From Polaribacter filamentus (GTDB taxonomy: Bacteria; Bacteroidota; Bacteroidia; Flavobacteriales; Flavobacteriaceae): a stretch of DNA of 64,000 nucleotides. Positions 26,761-36,090 of the stretch are shown piece after piece. A program made the position numbers and the translations under genes. The notes beneath the pieces were generated by a model, which saw only the letters and a list, made by a program, of their open reading frames with translations, did not search any database and was not told the DNA's origin. Position 1 is the stretch's first letter. The number at the start of each line of letters is the position of its first letter. The stretch is from the NCBI RefSeq assembly GCF_002943715.1, contig NZ_MQUA01000014.1, positions 1-64,000 on the forward strand. The letters are read 5' to 3'.

Positions 26761-28236
26761 TTACCCCATAAAACCAATAATCAGATACAAAATGGTAGTA
26801 ATTGCACCGCCAACCAACGCATAAGGCAATTGCGTTTTTACATGATCTATATGATCACTAGCAGAAGCCATTGAAGAAATAATAGAGGTATCCGAAATTG
26901 GCGAACAATGGTCTCCAAAAATCCCTCCTCCTAAAGTAGCAGCAACCACAATCGTTATATCTGCACCATGAATAGTTGCCATAGGCACAGAAATTGCCAA
27001 CATAATGGCAAAAGTTCCCCAAGAAGTTCCGGTAGAAAAGGCAATAAAAGAACTAATGATAAAAACAACCGCTGGTAACAATTCTGGCGACAACCAATCT
27101 TTCGTTGCGTTTGCAACATAGATTCCTGTTTCTAATTCTTTACACGCGTCACCAATTGCAAACGCTAACAACATCAGTAAAGCCAACGGCATTAACTCGC
27201 TAATTCCTTTTAAAGTTAACTCAATCGCTTCTTTTGGATTCATAATTCCTTGGATAAAATACATCACCATTGCCACTAATAAAGAAGTAATTACCGCGTA
27301 TAAAACAGATGACGAACCAGAACCTTCGCCAATTGCTTGCGAAGCATGATTTAAAAAGGAGCTAGCTTCTTTAACCGCATCCCAACCTGTATATATCAAA
27401 TTAATTGGCATCATGCACACCATTACCAGCAGCGGCACAATCATATTATACGCTTTGGCGGGAATTCCTTCTTTCGGAGGAAAAGAAGTTACGGCATCCG
27501 AAACCATAGGTTTAGAATCTGGGTTCATTAACTCACCTGTTTCTTTGGTTCTTTTTTCCGCTTTTTTCATCGGACCAAAATCCTTCTTAGAAAGTATCAC
27601 TGCAAAAACCATTGCAATGGCAATTAAAGGATAAAAATTATATTTTATGGATGCCATCATCACAGAAAATGGTTTTTCAATTCCTTGCGTTAACAAAAGC
27701 CCCATGATGAAAGCGCCCCAAGCATTAAAGGGAATTAAAATGGATGAAGGCGCAGAACTTGAATCTGCAATGTAGGCTAGTTTCTCTCTCGGGATTCCTA
27801 ATTTATCAAAAATGGGTCTGTATAAAGTTCCTACAGTTAGAGAACTAATACTTGTTTCCACAAACAACAACAAACCAGTTACGGTTGCTAAAACCTGAAC
27901 CATTACTCTACTATACCCTGTTTTTTTCTCTTCTAATTTTACCAATCGTCTGTTTAAAATATTGATAAAACCCTCTACTCCTCTCGAGTATTGAATAAAT
28001 ATCAACAAAGCACCAACCAATGCACTAAACATAATCGTTCGTGTATTTCCTTCGGATTGAAAAACATTTACCATCCCTTCAATCATCGCTAAAGTACCGT
28101 CTAAAAGATTCCATCCTTTAATAATTAACCAGGAAAACCAGATTCCTAATAACAAAGCGATGTATACTTGTTTTGTTTTTAAGGCTAAAATAATCGCAAC
28201 AATAGGTGGTATTACTGATAGAAATCCATATTCCAT
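26761..28236 (-). CDS. Na+/H+ antiporter, NhaC family
   Basis: The 491-aa inner-membrane protein has about 11-12 hydrophobic segments. It carries family-like segments: IADSSSAPSSILIPFNAWGAFI, FSTGTSWGTFAIMLAISVPM and LGGGIFGDHCSPISDTSIISSMAS, the last being the conserved GDxxSPISDT motif of NhaC-type antiporters. It probably exchanges sodium and protons, or related ions, across the membrane. It stands alone and runs leftward into the repeat cluster. Confidence 0.88.
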   Translation of the reverse strand: MEYGFLSVIPPIVAIILALKTKQVYIALLLGIWFSWLIIKGWNLLDGTLAMIEGMVNVFQSEGNTRTIMFSALVGALLIFIQYSRGVEGFINILNRRLVKLEEKKTGYSRVMVQVLATVTGLLLFVETSISSLTVGTLYRPIFDKLGIPREKLAYIADSSSAPSSILIPFNAWGAFIMGLLLTQGIEKPFSVMMASIKYNFYPLIAIAMVFAVILSKKDFGPMKKAEKRTKETGELMNPDSKPMVSDAVTSFPPKEGIPAKAYNMIVPLLVMVCMMPINLIYTGWDAVKEASSFLNHASQAIGEGSGSSSVLYAVITSLLVAMVMYFIQGIMNPKEAIELTLKGISELMPLALLMLLAFAIGDACKELETGIYVANATKDWLSPELLPAVVFIISSFIAFSTGTSWGTFAIMLAISVPMATIHGADITIVVAATLGGGIFGDHCSPISDTSIISSMASASDHIDHVKTQLPYALVGGAITTILYLIIGFMG

Positions 28237-28508
28237 AGAAAGCGTGTTAATTTTGGCTAAAGGTAATACTTAATAAACATGTTACTTTGTAAATTTATAT
28301 TCTTCTTTTAAATCTTAATATCAAAGAAAATACTTTTGATTTAGATCTATTTTAAAAAGTAGTTTTTTTGTTGCAGGAGATTCCATGCGGTTAAGAGATG
28401 GCTTAAAAACCCTGTTTCACCGAGAAAAAAATAGTGTTTATCTAAAAAATTTCTTTTTTATCTGCTTCTGCTCTTTTTTTGTGCTAAATAACTTTAAATT
28501 TGATACTT

Positions 28509-29165
28509 ATGAAAAGTAGAAACACAATTTTAGGAATTTGTTTAATACTATTAACTTCTTGCATAGTAAAATCTTTACATCCTTTTTACACCAAAGAAAC
28601 CATCACTTTTGATCAAAATTTTATTGGAGATTGGCAAGATTCTAAAAAAGGAAAATGGAAAGTTATTTCATTTAAAGAAGAAATAACAAAAGACAATCCT
28701 GTTGAAAAAATGGATAAAGAGGATCTAAAAATCTATAAAGAATATAAAAATAGCTATTATATTTTAAGAGAATATGAGGATAAAGAAGTTATTTATCTTG
28801 CGACTCCTTTTAAAATAAACAATCAAAAATTTTTAGATTTTTTCCCTTTAGATCATCAAGAAGGTGTAGATAATTTATTACAAAGTCATTCTATTTACAC
28901 ACATAGTTTGGTAAAATATGATGTTCAAAAAAACGGAGAAATAGAAATAAGATGGCTAGATGAGGATAAATTTCAAACCCTTTTTAAACAAAAAAAGATT
29001 AAAATAAGGCATGAAACTATTGGAATTTTAAATGAAAATTACTTGTTAACGGCAAGCTCTAAAGAATTACAAAAATTCATAGAAAAATATATGGCTTCTA
29101 ATGATGCTGAAAAATGGGAAACCTCTACGAAATTTACGTTAACTAAAGTAAATGCTACAAATTAA
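28509..29165 (+). CDS. Lipoprotein of unknown function, first gene of a LytS/LytTR unit
   Basis: ATG 28509 gives a 218-aa lipoprotein with lipobox LLTSC. The mature part begins with SLHPFYTKETITFDQNFIGDWQDSKKGKWKVI, a pattern seen in small envelope lipoproteins of Bacteroidota. The remainder is lysine- and glutamate-rich with no known domain. It overlaps the sensor kinase gene by 14 bp, so it could be a sensed or accessory component of that two-component system; this is inference from position. Confidence 0.7.
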   Translation: MKSRNTILGICLILLTSCIVKSLHPFYTKETITFDQNFIGDWQDSKKGKWKVISFKEEITKDNPVEKMDKEDLKIYKEYKNSYYILREYEDKEVIYLATPFKINNQKFLDFFPLDHQEGVDNLLQSHSIYTHSLVKYDVQKNGEIEIRWLDEDKFQTLFKQKKIKIRHETIGILNENYLLTASSKELQKFIEKYMASNDAEKWETSTKFTLTKVNATN

Positions 29166-30207
29166 ACATTTTTTAAAAAGAACAAATGCCCATAATATAC
29201 TGGTTTTTAACGCTGTATTATGGAGTTGTTCTTTTCTGATTCTTCTGTTTCTTTTTTCTGGAAGTTCATCACCTGCAAAAATCGATTATATTTATACCGC
29301 AAGTTTTATATTTACTTTAGTGGTTCCCGTTTGTATCAATTTATATTGGTTACTGCCTACATATCTTAAAAAGGAAAAGTATGTAATTTTTGGAATTCTG
29401 TTTATTCTAAACCTTATTGTATTTGCCCAGATAAATCCTTGGTTTTTTAATGTATTGGTGGATACTTTTTTTAAAGATTATTTCTTTATTTCGTATCACA
29501 ATAAAATAGAAATCTATTCTATTTTTGCAGTATTTTTTATCCTATCAGTACTCATAAAGCTTGCCGAAGATTGGGTCTATTTAAATGAATTTGAAAATAG
29601 AACACTTAAAATTCAGAATCAGCAGATAGAGAATCAACTGTATTATTTAAAAGGTCAGATTAATCCACATTTTTTATTCAATTCTTTAAACGTATTGTAT
29701 TCGCTTGCAATCGAAGAGAAAAAAGAAGTTACAAATGCCATTTTACAGTTATCCGATATTTTAAGATATGTTATTTATGATGTAAATGCAGCTCAAATAA
29801 CTATCAAAAAAGAAATTGAACTTCTTACCAATTACATCGAATTTGAAAAAAACAGGCATGTACAAAATTCAACTATTACATTTGATTATAAAGTTGATAA
29901 AAATCTAGAAATATATCCGATGTTATTATTGCCATTGCTAGAAAATAGTTTTAAACACGGATTGAAGAGTGGGGTAAAAAATCCTTATATTGATGTAAAA
30001 TTAATAGTCAAAAACAAAAAAATAGATTTTGTGATTTCGAATAATTTTAAAGAAATTACAAGTTATAATACAAAAGAGGAATACGGAATTGGTTTAAAAA
30101 ATATTCAAGAAAATTTAGCCATTATTTATCCTGATAAACATCTTTTTTCAATTGAAAATAGCCATACTATTTTTACTATAAGACTAACAATAGATATAGA
30201 AAAATGA
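29152..30207 (+). CDS. LytS-type sensor histidine kinase
   Basis: The 351-aa protein has four predicted membrane helices (residues 20-40, 47-68, 78-98, 120-140). These are followed by a His_kinase domain (PF06580 type) with the phospho-acceptor H173 in GQINPHFLFNSLN, and an ATPase part with LLLPLLENSFKHG (N-box) and YGIGLKNIQENL (G-box). It signals to the LytTR regulator encoded next, whose gene overlaps by 4 bp. There is no extracytoplasmic sensor domain of size. Confidence 0.92.
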   Translation: MLQIKHFLKRTNAHNILVFNAVLWSCSFLILLFLFSGSSSPAKIDYIYTASFIFTLVVPVCINLYWLLPTYLKKEKYVIFGILFILNLIVFAQINPWFFNVLVDTFFKDYFFISYHNKIEIYSIFAVFFILSVLIKLAEDWVYLNEFENRTLKIQNQQIENQLYYLKGQINPHFLFNSLNVLYSLAIEEKKEVTNAILQLSDILRYVIYDVNAAQITIKKEIELLTNYIEFEKNRHVQNSTITFDYKVDKNLEIYPMLLLPLLENSFKHGLKSGVKNPYIDVKLIVKNKKIDFVISNNFKEITSYNTKEEYGIGLKNIQENLAIIYPDKHLFSIENSHTIFTIRLTIDIEK

Positions 30208-30875
30208 ATATACGTTGCATAATAATTGATGATGAGCCTTCTTCGCAAAATGTTCTAAAATCATTTGTACATAAAATCGATTATTTAGAGTTGGTACAGG
30301 TTTGCAATAGTGCTTTAGAGGCTTTAGAATATTTAAAAAGCAACACGGTAGATTTGTTTTTTTTAGATATTAATATGCCGCAACTTTCTGGAATCGATTT
30401 TTATAAATCACTCAAAAATCCGCCAAAAGTAATTTTTACAACTGCTTATTCAGCTTATGCTTTAGAGGGTTTTGAAGTCGATGCCACAGATTATTTGTTA
30501 AAACCTTTTTCTTTTCATCGTTTTGTAAAAGCGGTTTCAAAAGTTAAAGATTTGAATGATGCTAAAATCGATTATATCATTGTAAAATCAGACAAAAAAT
30601 TACATCAGATAAAAATTGAAAAGATCTATTTTATAGAAGCTTTGGGAGATTATATTAAAATTCATTTAAAGAATACCTTTTTAGTAACCTATAAATCTCT
30701 AAAAATGATGCATACTTCGCTGCCAAAGTCTATTTTTAAACAAGTTCATAAATCGTTTATAATTAACAAAAATAAACTGCAATATATAGAAGGGAACATG
30801 GCAATCATTAACTCAAATAAAATACCTTTAGGACAAAAATATAAGAAAGAATTTATTGATCATTTTAATGCATAA
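30204..30875 (+). CDS. LytTR-family response regulator
   Basis: The 223-aa regulator has a receiver domain (residues 1-115) with DDEP at 9-12, acceptor D55 in FFLDINMP, T in VIFTTAYS and K in LLKPF. It is followed by a LytTR DNA-binding domain (125-223) with KIYFIEALGDYIKIHL and FKQVHKSFIINKNKL. It pairs with the overlapping LytS kinase. Targets are unknown. Confidence 0.94.
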   Translation: MNIRCIIIDDEPSSQNVLKSFVHKIDYLELVQVCNSALEALEYLKSNTVDLFFLDINMPQLSGIDFYKSLKNPPKVIFTTAYSAYALEGFEVDATDYLLKPFSFHRFVKAVSKVKDLNDAKIDYIIVKSDKKLHQIKIEKIYFIEALGDYIKIHLKNTFLVTYKSLKMMHTSLPKSIFKQVHKSFIINKNKLQYIEGNMAIINSNKIPLGQKYKKEFIDHFNA

Positions 30876-30877
30876 AT

Positions 30878-31420
30878 ATGTCAAAATTTTACACAGAAAT
30901 AACCTCAAGACTACAAAAATTTATTGAAGCTCAAAAAATATTTTTTGTGGCAACTGCACCAAGTTCTGGAAGAATAAATTTGTCACCTAAAGGCATGGAT
31001 TCTTTTAGAGTGATTGACAAAAACCACGTTTTGTGGTTAAGTGTTACAGGAAGTGGTAACGAAACTGCCGCTCATTTATCAGAAAATGAACGAATTACAA
31101 TACTGTTTTGTTCTTTTGAAAAAGCACCAAACATTTTACGTTTGTACGGCAAAGGAAAAGAAATTAAACCAAAAGATGAAAATTGGAATGAATTAATTTC
31201 GTTATTTCCAGAAACCCCAGGAACGCGTCAGATTTTTAAAATCAGCATTGAATCTGCTCAAACTTCTTGCGGAATGTCCATTCCGTTTTTTGAATTTAAA
31301 GGAGAAAGAGACGATTTAAATGATTGGGCAACAATGCAAGGTAAAAAGGGAATAGAAAACTATTGGGAAGACAAAAATCAATCAAGTATTGATGGTTTGT
31401 CAACTCATATTTTAAACTAA
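30878..31420 (+). CDS. Pyridoxamine 5'-phosphate oxidase-family protein
   Basis: The 180-aa protein of the split-barrel flavin-binding fold has FFVATAPSSGRINLSPKGMDSFRV near the N-terminus, VLWLSVTGSGNETAAHLSEN, and ILFCSFEKAPNILRLYGKGK, the pattern of the stand-alone family related to pyridoxamine phosphate oxidase. The cofactor is probably FMN or F420-like; the substrate is unknown. It starts 2 bp after the response regulator gene, so it may share that transcript. Confidence 0.82.
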   Translation: MSKFYTEITSRLQKFIEAQKIFFVATAPSSGRINLSPKGMDSFRVIDKNHVLWLSVTGSGNETAAHLSENERITILFCSFEKAPNILRLYGKGKEIKPKDENWNELISLFPETPGTRQIFKISIESAQTSCGMSIPFFEFKGERDDLNDWATMQGKKGIENYWEDKNQSSIDGLSTHILN

Positions 31421-31425
31421 AATCC

Positions 31426-31860
31426 TTAAATACTATTTACTTTTTTAATCGCCGCCGTAAAATTGACTAAATCATTTTCATTTCTAACTAATAAAATTGC
31501 TTCATCGCATACTTTATCAACATTATCAAAAGGAAAATGTAAACCGATGGCAACTTTGCGTAGTAATTTAACTTGCAATGTATCTACTTCTCCATCAACA
31601 AGAATCATTTTTGTTAAAAAATATAAACGCTCAATTCTCTCTTCATAATTTACAGGAGAGTTTAAAGGAAATTTTTCTGGATTATTTAAAATAGCGGTAA
31701 ACTCTTCTACAGTTATATGTAATTTCTTTGCTGATTTAATTAACAAAGCTTCTTCTTCTTTGCTAATTTTGCCATTTACTTTTGCCATTTTTACGATATT
31801 GGAAAAATGACCTATTTCTTGTTTGTGCTTTCCGCTAGAATATAAATCTGATATTGACAT
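31426..31860 (-). CDS. TerB-like protein
   Basis: The 144-aa helical soluble protein has two related halves, each with an acidic metal-type turn: AKVNGKISKEEEALL and ILVDGEVDTLQVKLL. This matches the TerB/tellurite-resistance-like domain. No other ter genes are nearby, so a tellurite role should not be assumed. It converges with the PNPOx-family gene with a 5 bp gap. A minus-strand TATATTTG -7 box lies at 31918-31911, upstream of its start. Confidence 0.78.
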   Translation of the reverse strand: MSISDLYSSGKHKQEIGHFSNIVKMAKVNGKISKEEEALLIKSAKKLHITVEEFTAILNNPEKFPLNSPVNYEERIERLYFLTKMILVDGEVDTLQVKLLRKVAIGLHFPFDNVDKVCDEAILLVRNENDLVNFTAAIKKVNSI

Positions 31861-31957
31861 TTAAAAAAATTAAATGGGGTGAAACTATTGCTTTTTTTGT
31901 ACTTTGTTCACAAATATAATCTTTTCGTTAAAATAGCACTAATTTTTAACTTTTTCC

Positions 31958-33604
31958 ATGGACAACTTTTCATATTTCAACAGAGAAAATATCATCAAAG
32001 ACTTACAATCTACAAAATTTGATGTCTTAATAATTGGTGGCGGAATTACAGGTGCAGGAATTGCTTTAGACGCAGCCTCACGCGGAATGAAAGTAGCCTT
32101 GATCGAAAAAAACGACTTCGCTTCTGGTACAAGCAGCAAATCAACAAAACTAATTCATGGTGGTTTGCGCTACTTAAAACAATTCGATTTTTGGTTGGTA
32201 AAAGAAGTAGGTACTGAGCGCGCAATTGTGCACAAATTAGCGCCACATTTAGTGATTCCAGAAAAGATGATTTTACCCTTAATTGATGGCGGAACCTATG
32301 GTTCTTGGCTCACATCAATCGGTTTAAAAGTATATGATATTTTGGCTTCAGTAGAAGGTGAAGATAAACGCAAAATGCTCACAAAAAAAGAAGCTTTGGA
32401 AAAAGAGCCTTTGCTACCTAAAAAGATTTTAAATGGCGCTGGTTATTATGCAGAATACAGAACTGATGACGCGCGTTTAACAATCGAAGTGTTAAAAACA
32501 GCGGTAAATTATGAGGCAAAAATTATCAATTATACAGAAGCTACCGAATTCATTTATGAAGAAAATAGCGTCGTTGGCGCCAATGTAAAAGATGCGTTTT
32601 CTGATGAAAATTATACTATAAAAGCAAAATATGTAGTAAATGCTTGCGGTCCATGGGTTGATGAATTACGCCAACTAAACAACTCTAAAATTGGCAAACG
32701 TTTGCACTTAACAAAAGGAGTTCATTTGGTCGTTGCTTATGAAAAATTACCTGTAAAACAATCGGTATATTTCGATATTCCTGATGGTAGAATGATGTTT
32801 GCAATTCCCAGAGGAAAAGTTACCTACTTTGGCACAACTGACACCAATTATCAAACGGATAAAAATAATGTAGAAACCAACTTAGTGGATGCTACTTATT
32901 TAATATCCGCAGTAAATAACATGTTTCCTGAAATTAATTTAAGCCTCGAAGATGTGCAGTCTTCTTGGGCAGGCTTGCGACCATTAATTCATGAAGAAGG
33001 AAAATCGGCTTCAGAATTATCTAGAAAAGATGAAATTTTTGTTTCAGATACCGAACTGATTTCTATTGCTGGAGGAAAATTAACAGGCTACAGAAAAATG
33101 GCAGAACGTATTGTAGATTTGATTGCAAAAAAATACAAACGTCGTTTTGAAAAGGAATTTAAAGACGTAAAAACAGAAAAATTAGTACTTACAGGAGGAC
33201 CTTTTAAAAACTTTAATGAAGTAAAAAGCTATACAGATGCTATCTATAATAGAATTGCAGAAGTAGACTTTTCTCAAAAAGATGCAGAATATTTAGTGTA
33301 TAATTATGGCAAGCAAACAGATATTATATTAAAAAAGTTTGATGAATTTACAGAGGAAAATCAGCAAGAAAAAATGATAAAAGCAGAAGTTTGGTTTACC
33401 ATAAACTATGAAATGGCCTGCAACACAACAGACTTTTTTATGCGAAGAACTGGAAGGTTATTTTTTGATAAACCAAGTGTAGATTTATACAAAGAATACG
33501 TTACACAACTATTTGAAAATCAGCTTAATTTAGATAAAAAAACAAATGAAAAAAATGTGAAAATATTGAATGAAAATTTAATATCAATTTTAACTTTCAA
33601 TTAA
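31958..33604 (+). CDS. glpD: FAD-dependent glycerol-3-phosphate dehydrogenase
   Basis: The 548-aa enzyme oxidises glycerol-3-phosphate to dihydroxyacetone phosphate at the membrane, feeding electrons to quinone. The FAD-binding motif VLIIGGGITGAGIALDAASRGMKVALIEKND is written here only in part: GGGITGAG at 28-35. Further marks are SGTSSKSTKLIHGGLRYL, ACGPWVDELR and SIAGGKLTGYRKMAE. The C-terminal domain has the DxF-x-RRTGRLFF pattern. The length is normal. The biosynthetic GpsA enzyme is encoded 8 kb to the right. Confidence 0.94.
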   Translation: MDNFSYFNRENIIKDLQSTKFDVLIIGGGITGAGIALDAASRGMKVALIEKNDFASGTSSKSTKLIHGGLRYLKQFDFWLVKEVGTERAIVHKLAPHLVIPEKMILPLIDGGTYGSWLTSIGLKVYDILASVEGEDKRKMLTKKEALEKEPLLPKKILNGAGYYAEYRTDDARLTIEVLKTAVNYEAKIINYTEATEFIYEENSVVGANVKDAFSDENYTIKAKYVVNACGPWVDELRQLNNSKIGKRLHLTKGVHLVVAYEKLPVKQSVYFDIPDGRMMFAIPRGKVTYFGTTDTNYQTDKNNVETNLVDATYLISAVNNMFPEINLSLEDVQSSWAGLRPLIHEEGKSASELSRKDEIFVSDTELISIAGGKLTGYRKMAERIVDLIAKKYKRRFEKEFKDVKTEKLVLTGGPFKNFNEVKSYTDAIYNRIAEVDFSQKDAEYLVYNYGKQTDIILKKFDEFTEENQQEKMIKAEVWFTINYEMACNTTDFFMRRTGRLFFDKPSVDLYKEYVTQLFENQLNLDKKTNEKNVKILNENLISILTFN

Positions 33605-33645
33605 AAAAAATACTACATTTGATATGATTTTAATATTCATAAAAA

Positions 33646-33978
33646 ATGAAAAAATTATTTACTGCGGCCATAATGCTGCTTATCGCAGTTTCTTTTTCTG
33701 CTAAAAAAGTTACAATTCAAGAAAATAAATTAGTTGCTACTTTTAAAGGTGTTACAGAAAATGATTACTACAAATTTATTGATGATCAAAAAGTAGAACA
33801 TTTATTTTACGATTTAGATGAAAACGTAGAATTAGGTTTAGAAGATGATGAAAACATCGGTAAAAAGTTCTCAATTACTTGGAGCTCTAAAGAAATTGAT
33901 GAAATAAATAATGAAGGTGATGAAACAGGCGTTAAATTGACTGTAAAAACCATCTTAACGATTACAAAATTTAAGTAA
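33646..33978 (+). CDS. Small secreted or periplasmic hypothetical protein (110 aa)
   Basis: A Sec signal peptide (MKKLFTAAIMLLIAVSFSA) is followed by about 90 residues that are very acidic, with the clusters YDLDENVELGLEDDEN and DEINNEGDE, and end LTVKTILTITKFK. No Cys and no recognised domain. It lies 41 bp after glpD and has a strong terminator. Confidence 0.65.
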   Translation: MKKLFTAAIMLLIAVSFSAKKVTIQENKLVATFKGVTENDYYKFIDDQKVEHLFYDLDENVELGLEDDENIGKKFSITWSSKEIDEINNEGDETGVKLTVKTILTITKFK

Positions 33979-33983
33979 AGACA

Positions 33984-34019
33984 AAAACCAGATGTTAAAT
34001 TTAACATCTGGTTTTTTTT
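33984..34019 (+). terminator. Strong terminator
   Basis: A perfect palindrome with arms CCAGATGTTAAA and TTTAACATCTGG (33989-34012) is flanked by AAAAA and a T-run. It ends the glpD/hypothetical unit and may also serve the converging Kelch gene. Confidence 0.88.
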
Positions 34020-34140
34020 ATTAAATTATTTACTTCATTCTGTTTTAAGAATTTTATTAACTTCTAAAGATAAAATTCTAAAATAGTGCAGTATCACAAA
34101 ATAATACTACAAATTTGCCTTACAAAAGTTTATAATTGAA

Positions 34141-35493
34141 TTAGTTCAAATTCCTAAGAGTTTTAATTCTGATAGGTTCTGTATTAAAAAACTCTGAAAC
34201 AGCTATACTAAACATTCCGTTTGAAGGAAATTTCCTATAATCTTCATCATGATAGCCACCAATTAAATATAAATTTTCATTTAAAAAATGCATGTTAGCG
34301 TTGTTCAAATTTAAATCGATTTTATATTCTTTTAAAATATTTGTTTTAGGTTCAAATGTTATCATTTTGCCATCTTCTTGTAGGTAAATAAATTCAGTAT
34401 CCATAGTTATTGAAGGTTTTCTCATTCCTCTAAAAAGAGTTCCTTCATTTTTCCAAATACCTGTTTTTAGGTTAAATGATTCTATTTCTGATAAATTCTT
34501 TTTATTAAAACCACCAAATAAATATAATTTATCTTCAAAAACAATACCCGTAACTTCTTTTGCATTGGGCATTTTAGTAAGCAAATACCAATACCCCGTT
34601 TTTAAGTCAAAAAAATGAATATCATTAGAATATTTTATTACTCCGTTTTTATACTTCTTAATAGAACCACCAAAAACCAAAATTTTATCATCATAAAGTA
34701 CAGCGCCAAAATCTACTGCTTGATGTGGGTTTGTTTCATCTTTCTTTATCGATAAATCTTTTAATTCAACAAGCTCTATTTGATCTGCCAACAACTCTCT
34801 TGACTTCTTTTTAGATAGCGTTTTACCACCGATTAAAAGAACAGTATCCTGGTAAAATATTGCGTTGTGATAGGCTCTTTTTATAAGTTTATCTTTTTCA
34901 ATACTCCATTTTTTATCAATAATATCGTACGCTTGTATATCTCCTATATAATTATTAAAACTAATTGGTTTTGGTCTAGCTAAGCATTTCATTAATTCTT
35001 GTAAACTATTATATGGCAAACTAAGACATTCTTTATTTTTTTCGTGTTCACTAGAAACATCGCCGCCAAATACATAAATTTTATTCTTCTTTATAATTGA
35101 TCCGAAAGAATAAACCGCTTTAGGCATGTCTTGCAATTTATTAAAATCGATGCTACTTTTAAGTTGTTTTTTAGTGCTAATTTTTATCCCTTTTAGCTCT
35201 TCTTCTTTTTCATCAAGAAAAATTATTGTACTTGACATATCTTTCTTGTATAGAATTTCTAGATTGTTATATTTGAGATGAGAAATACTAATAGAAATAC
35301 TTTTTTTGCTTACTAAATCAAGAGAAAATGCTCCATTTTCGTCAGTATAAATGGCGGTATCAAGAAAAAAAATATGTGCTTTTTCTATTGGTTCTTTTGT
35401 AGAAGACGATAAAACTTTGAATGTAATTTTTTGTGAAAAACTAATTGATGAATACATTAAAAAACAAATTATGGTAAGATTTTTCATGTACAA
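34141..35493 (-). CDS. Secreted Kelch-repeat protein with carboxypeptidase-regulatory-like domain
   Basis: The 450-aa exported protein has a signal peptide ending SISFSQ. Residues 24-100 are a CarboxypepD_reg-like beta-sandwich (ITFKVLSSSTKEPIEKAHIFF, YTDENGAFSLDL, FLDEKEEEL), as found at the N-terminus of many Bacteroidota surface proteins. From about 130 comes a beta-propeller with Kelch blades marked by YVFGGD, LLIGGK, LVFGGS, LYLFGGF and LYLIGGY. It probably acts in the periplasm or at the cell surface as a binding or scaffold protein. A broken paralogue of its N-terminal domain lies just upstream. Met1 or Met3 may be the start. Confidence 0.82.
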   Translation of the reverse strand: MYMKNLTIICFLMYSSISFSQKITFKVLSSSTKEPIEKAHIFFLDTAIYTDENGAFSLDLVSKKSISISISHLKYNNLEILYKKDMSSTIIFLDEKEEELKGIKISTKKQLKSSIDFNKLQDMPKAVYSFGSIIKKNKIYVFGGDVSSEHEKNKECLSLPYNSLQELMKCLARPKPISFNNYIGDIQAYDIIDKKWSIEKDKLIKRAYHNAIFYQDTVLLIGGKTLSKKKSRELLADQIELVELKDLSIKKDETNPHQAVDFGAVLYDDKILVFGGSIKKYKNGVIKYSNDIHFFDLKTGYWYLLTKMPNAKEVTGIVFEDKLYLFGGFNKKNLSEIESFNLKTGIWKNEGTLFRGMRKPSITMDTEFIYLQEDGKMITFEPKTNILKEYKIDLNLNNANMHFLNENLYLIGGYHDEDYRKFPSNGMFSIAVSEFFNTEPIRIKTLRNLN

Positions 35494-35562
35494 TTTTATT
35501 GCAATGTAATAAAATTATGACCAAAAACTAAAATTTACAATAATTTGCTGACAGTATTAGAA

Positions 35563-35850
35563 CTTAACCATTTGAATGCTCTCTAAAGTTTCTTGTTTTT
35601 CTGTAAGAAATATAATTAAAGACATGTTGCTTTTACTGTATAAGACTTATTTCATTTTATATTTAAGATGGGTAAGAGAAAAAGTAATACTATCTAATTT
35701 CTTTAACATAAAAGAGAACTCACCTTTTTCGTTTGTATAGGTTGTTTTATTTATAAAAAAAATGTGCGCTTTTACAATAGGTGCATTCGTTTAAAAATCT
35801 AAAACTTTTAATGTTATTTTTTGCGAAAAACAGTTAATAGAAAAAAGTGA
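35563..35850 (-). pseudogene. Remnant of a paralogue of the Kelch-protein N-terminal domain
   Basis: Reading the minus strand gives SINCFSQKITLKVLDF, stop, TNAPIVKAHIFFINKTTYT, NEKGEFSF, FSLTHLKYKMK, stop, SNMSLIIFLTEKQETLESI. These align segment by segment with the intact neighbour (SFSQKITFKVL, EPIEKAHIFFLDTAIYT, DENGAFSL, ISHLKYNN, STIIFLDEKEEEL). Two in-frame stops, loss of the signal peptide start and absence of the propeller part mark it as a decayed duplicate. Confidence 0.85.
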
Positions 35851-36048
35851 TTAATGATTTCATAGCAGGATTGGTCTTATGCAACATATATCAATAATTA
35901 TGCCCTTCATAATAAAAAGAACTCTATATTTTTCATGTTATTTGATCTCTTCTAATCCCTTACATTTTATTAACGTTGTTAACTTTAAACTTACCATAAA
36001 TTGATAAAACAAAATTCTTAGCTTAACACATTTGACTCCTTCAAAGAA

Positions 36049-36056
36049 TAGTTTTG
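36049..36056 (+). promoter_or_regulatory. -7 box of the PhoX-like/peroxidase unit
   Basis: An exact TAGTTTTG match to TAnnTTTG lies 35 bp before the start codon. The nearest TTTG (36031-36034) leaves only a 14-bp spacer, so the -33 assignment is uncertain. Confidence 0.35.
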
Positions 36057-36090
36057 AAAAATATAAAACTAAAACTTAAACTTAAAATTT

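Noticed and set aside
26626-26874. 82-codon plus-strand frame next to the antiporter gene
   Set aside because: It lies in the intergenic repeat cluster and the antisense strand of the antiporter 3' end, with no protein-like features.
31426-31860. Tellurite resistance locus
   Set aside because: Only a lone TerB-like domain is present, with no terC, terD or related genes nearby.
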